From: JANYJZ01 sp964523395
GTDB lineage: Bacteria; Bacteroidota; Ignavibacteria; UBA10030; SZUA-254
Direction of reading: 5' to 3'
DNA length: 64,000 bases
NCBI GenBank assembly: GCA_964523395.1
Contig: CAZFXS010000002.1
Span: 248,001-312,000, forward strand
Made by a program: the position numbers and the translations under genes. Positions 63,956 through 64,000 of the stretch are shown in pieces. Positions within the stretch are counted from its first letter, which is position 1. Each line of letters opens with the position of its first letter. A model generated the notes under the pieces. That model was not told where the DNA came from, ran no database searches, and saw only the letters and a program-made list of their open reading frames with translations.

Positions 63956-64000
63956 CTACGACTTTTTGGGAACTGCGTGCTTGATCTTTTCCCAGGATTC
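63956..64000 (-). CDS. Possible C-terminus of a gene entering from the right edge
   Basis: Minus strand reads 14 codons (ESWEKIKHAVPKKS) then TAG, upstream of the CbcL-like gene by 88 bp. The Lys-rich end looks protein-like but is too short to identify and could be chance. Confidence 0.4.
   Translation of the reverse strand, partial: ESWEKIKHAVPKKS

Noticed and set aside
1..64000. CRISPR arrays, IS elements, tRNA or rRNA genes
   Set aside because: No spaced direct repeats, transposase-like ORFs or cloverleaf candidates were seen; gaps between genes are short and accounted for.

Overview
This 64-kb window comes from a Gram-negative, respiratory, anaerobe-capable bacterium with a very large c-type cytochrome inventory. 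Several exported proteins have predicted signal-peptide cleavage next to a Gln (mature ends such as QPGG, QLGS, QESA). That feature, with pyruvate:ferredoxin oxidoreductase plus a DHOD-like partner, Alternative Complex III (ACIII), NfnAB and System I cytochrome c maturation, suggests a Bacteroidota/Chlorobi-type (Ignavibacteria-like) lineage. This placement is inference; no rRNA gene is present. No tRNA, IS element or CRISPR array was seen.

Layout. (1) 1-2.9 kb: 3' part of nifJ and a DHOD-like flavoprotein gene. (2) 3.3-10.4 kb, plus strand: a membrane NrfC/NrfD-type redox module flanked by two H-protein-like genes that lack the lipoyl lysine, then a sensor kinase with heme motifs, a sigma-54 activator and an archaemetzincin. 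(3) 10.4-12.9 kb: Rrf2 regulator, NapH/CcoG-like polyferredoxin, hemerythrin. (4) 33.8-12.9 kb, minus strand: a nearly gapless run of about 21 kb: rrf2, diheme cytochrome c, narGHJI, two narK, the six ACIII subunits (actABCDEF), a porin, a CMD protein, an FmdE-like protein and mobA. (5) 34-38.9 kb: a frameshifted sugar-nucleotidyltransferase pseudogene, nfnBA, ferredoxin, Usp, and ccmC plus a tiny ccmD. (6) 39.1-48.2 kb, minus strand: four-, eight- and twelve-heme cytochromes, two NHL beta-propellers and two outer-membrane proteins, resembling an extracellular electron transfer or cytochrome-filament locus. (7) 48.4-63.9 kb, minus strand: a CbcL-like 13-heme/cytochrome b fusion, a 19-heme cytochrome, a b561-type subunit, a NapC-type heptaheme protein, Rieske, cytochrome b, an 11-heme cytochrome, ccmF, a heme-motif sensor kinase, a sigma-54 activator and a single-domain response regulator.

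How it fits together (inference). Regions 6 and 7 carry 74 c-heme motifs. They read as a quinol-to-outside chain: inner-membrane quinol oxidation by CbcL-like and Rieske/cyt b/NapC complexes, periplasmic multiheme carriers, then an outer-membrane/extracellular module. Region 4 is a nitrate respiration unit joined to ACIII and to Mo-cofactor genes. I found five GG-N10-GC-type (-24/-12) elements, four exact and one or two degenerate as noted per entry. They sit directly upstream of both H-like/NrfCD operon parts, the polyferredoxin gene, the lone response regulator and the octaheme-led cytochrome operon. This points to a sigma-54 regulon driven by the two heme-motif kinase/activator pairs.
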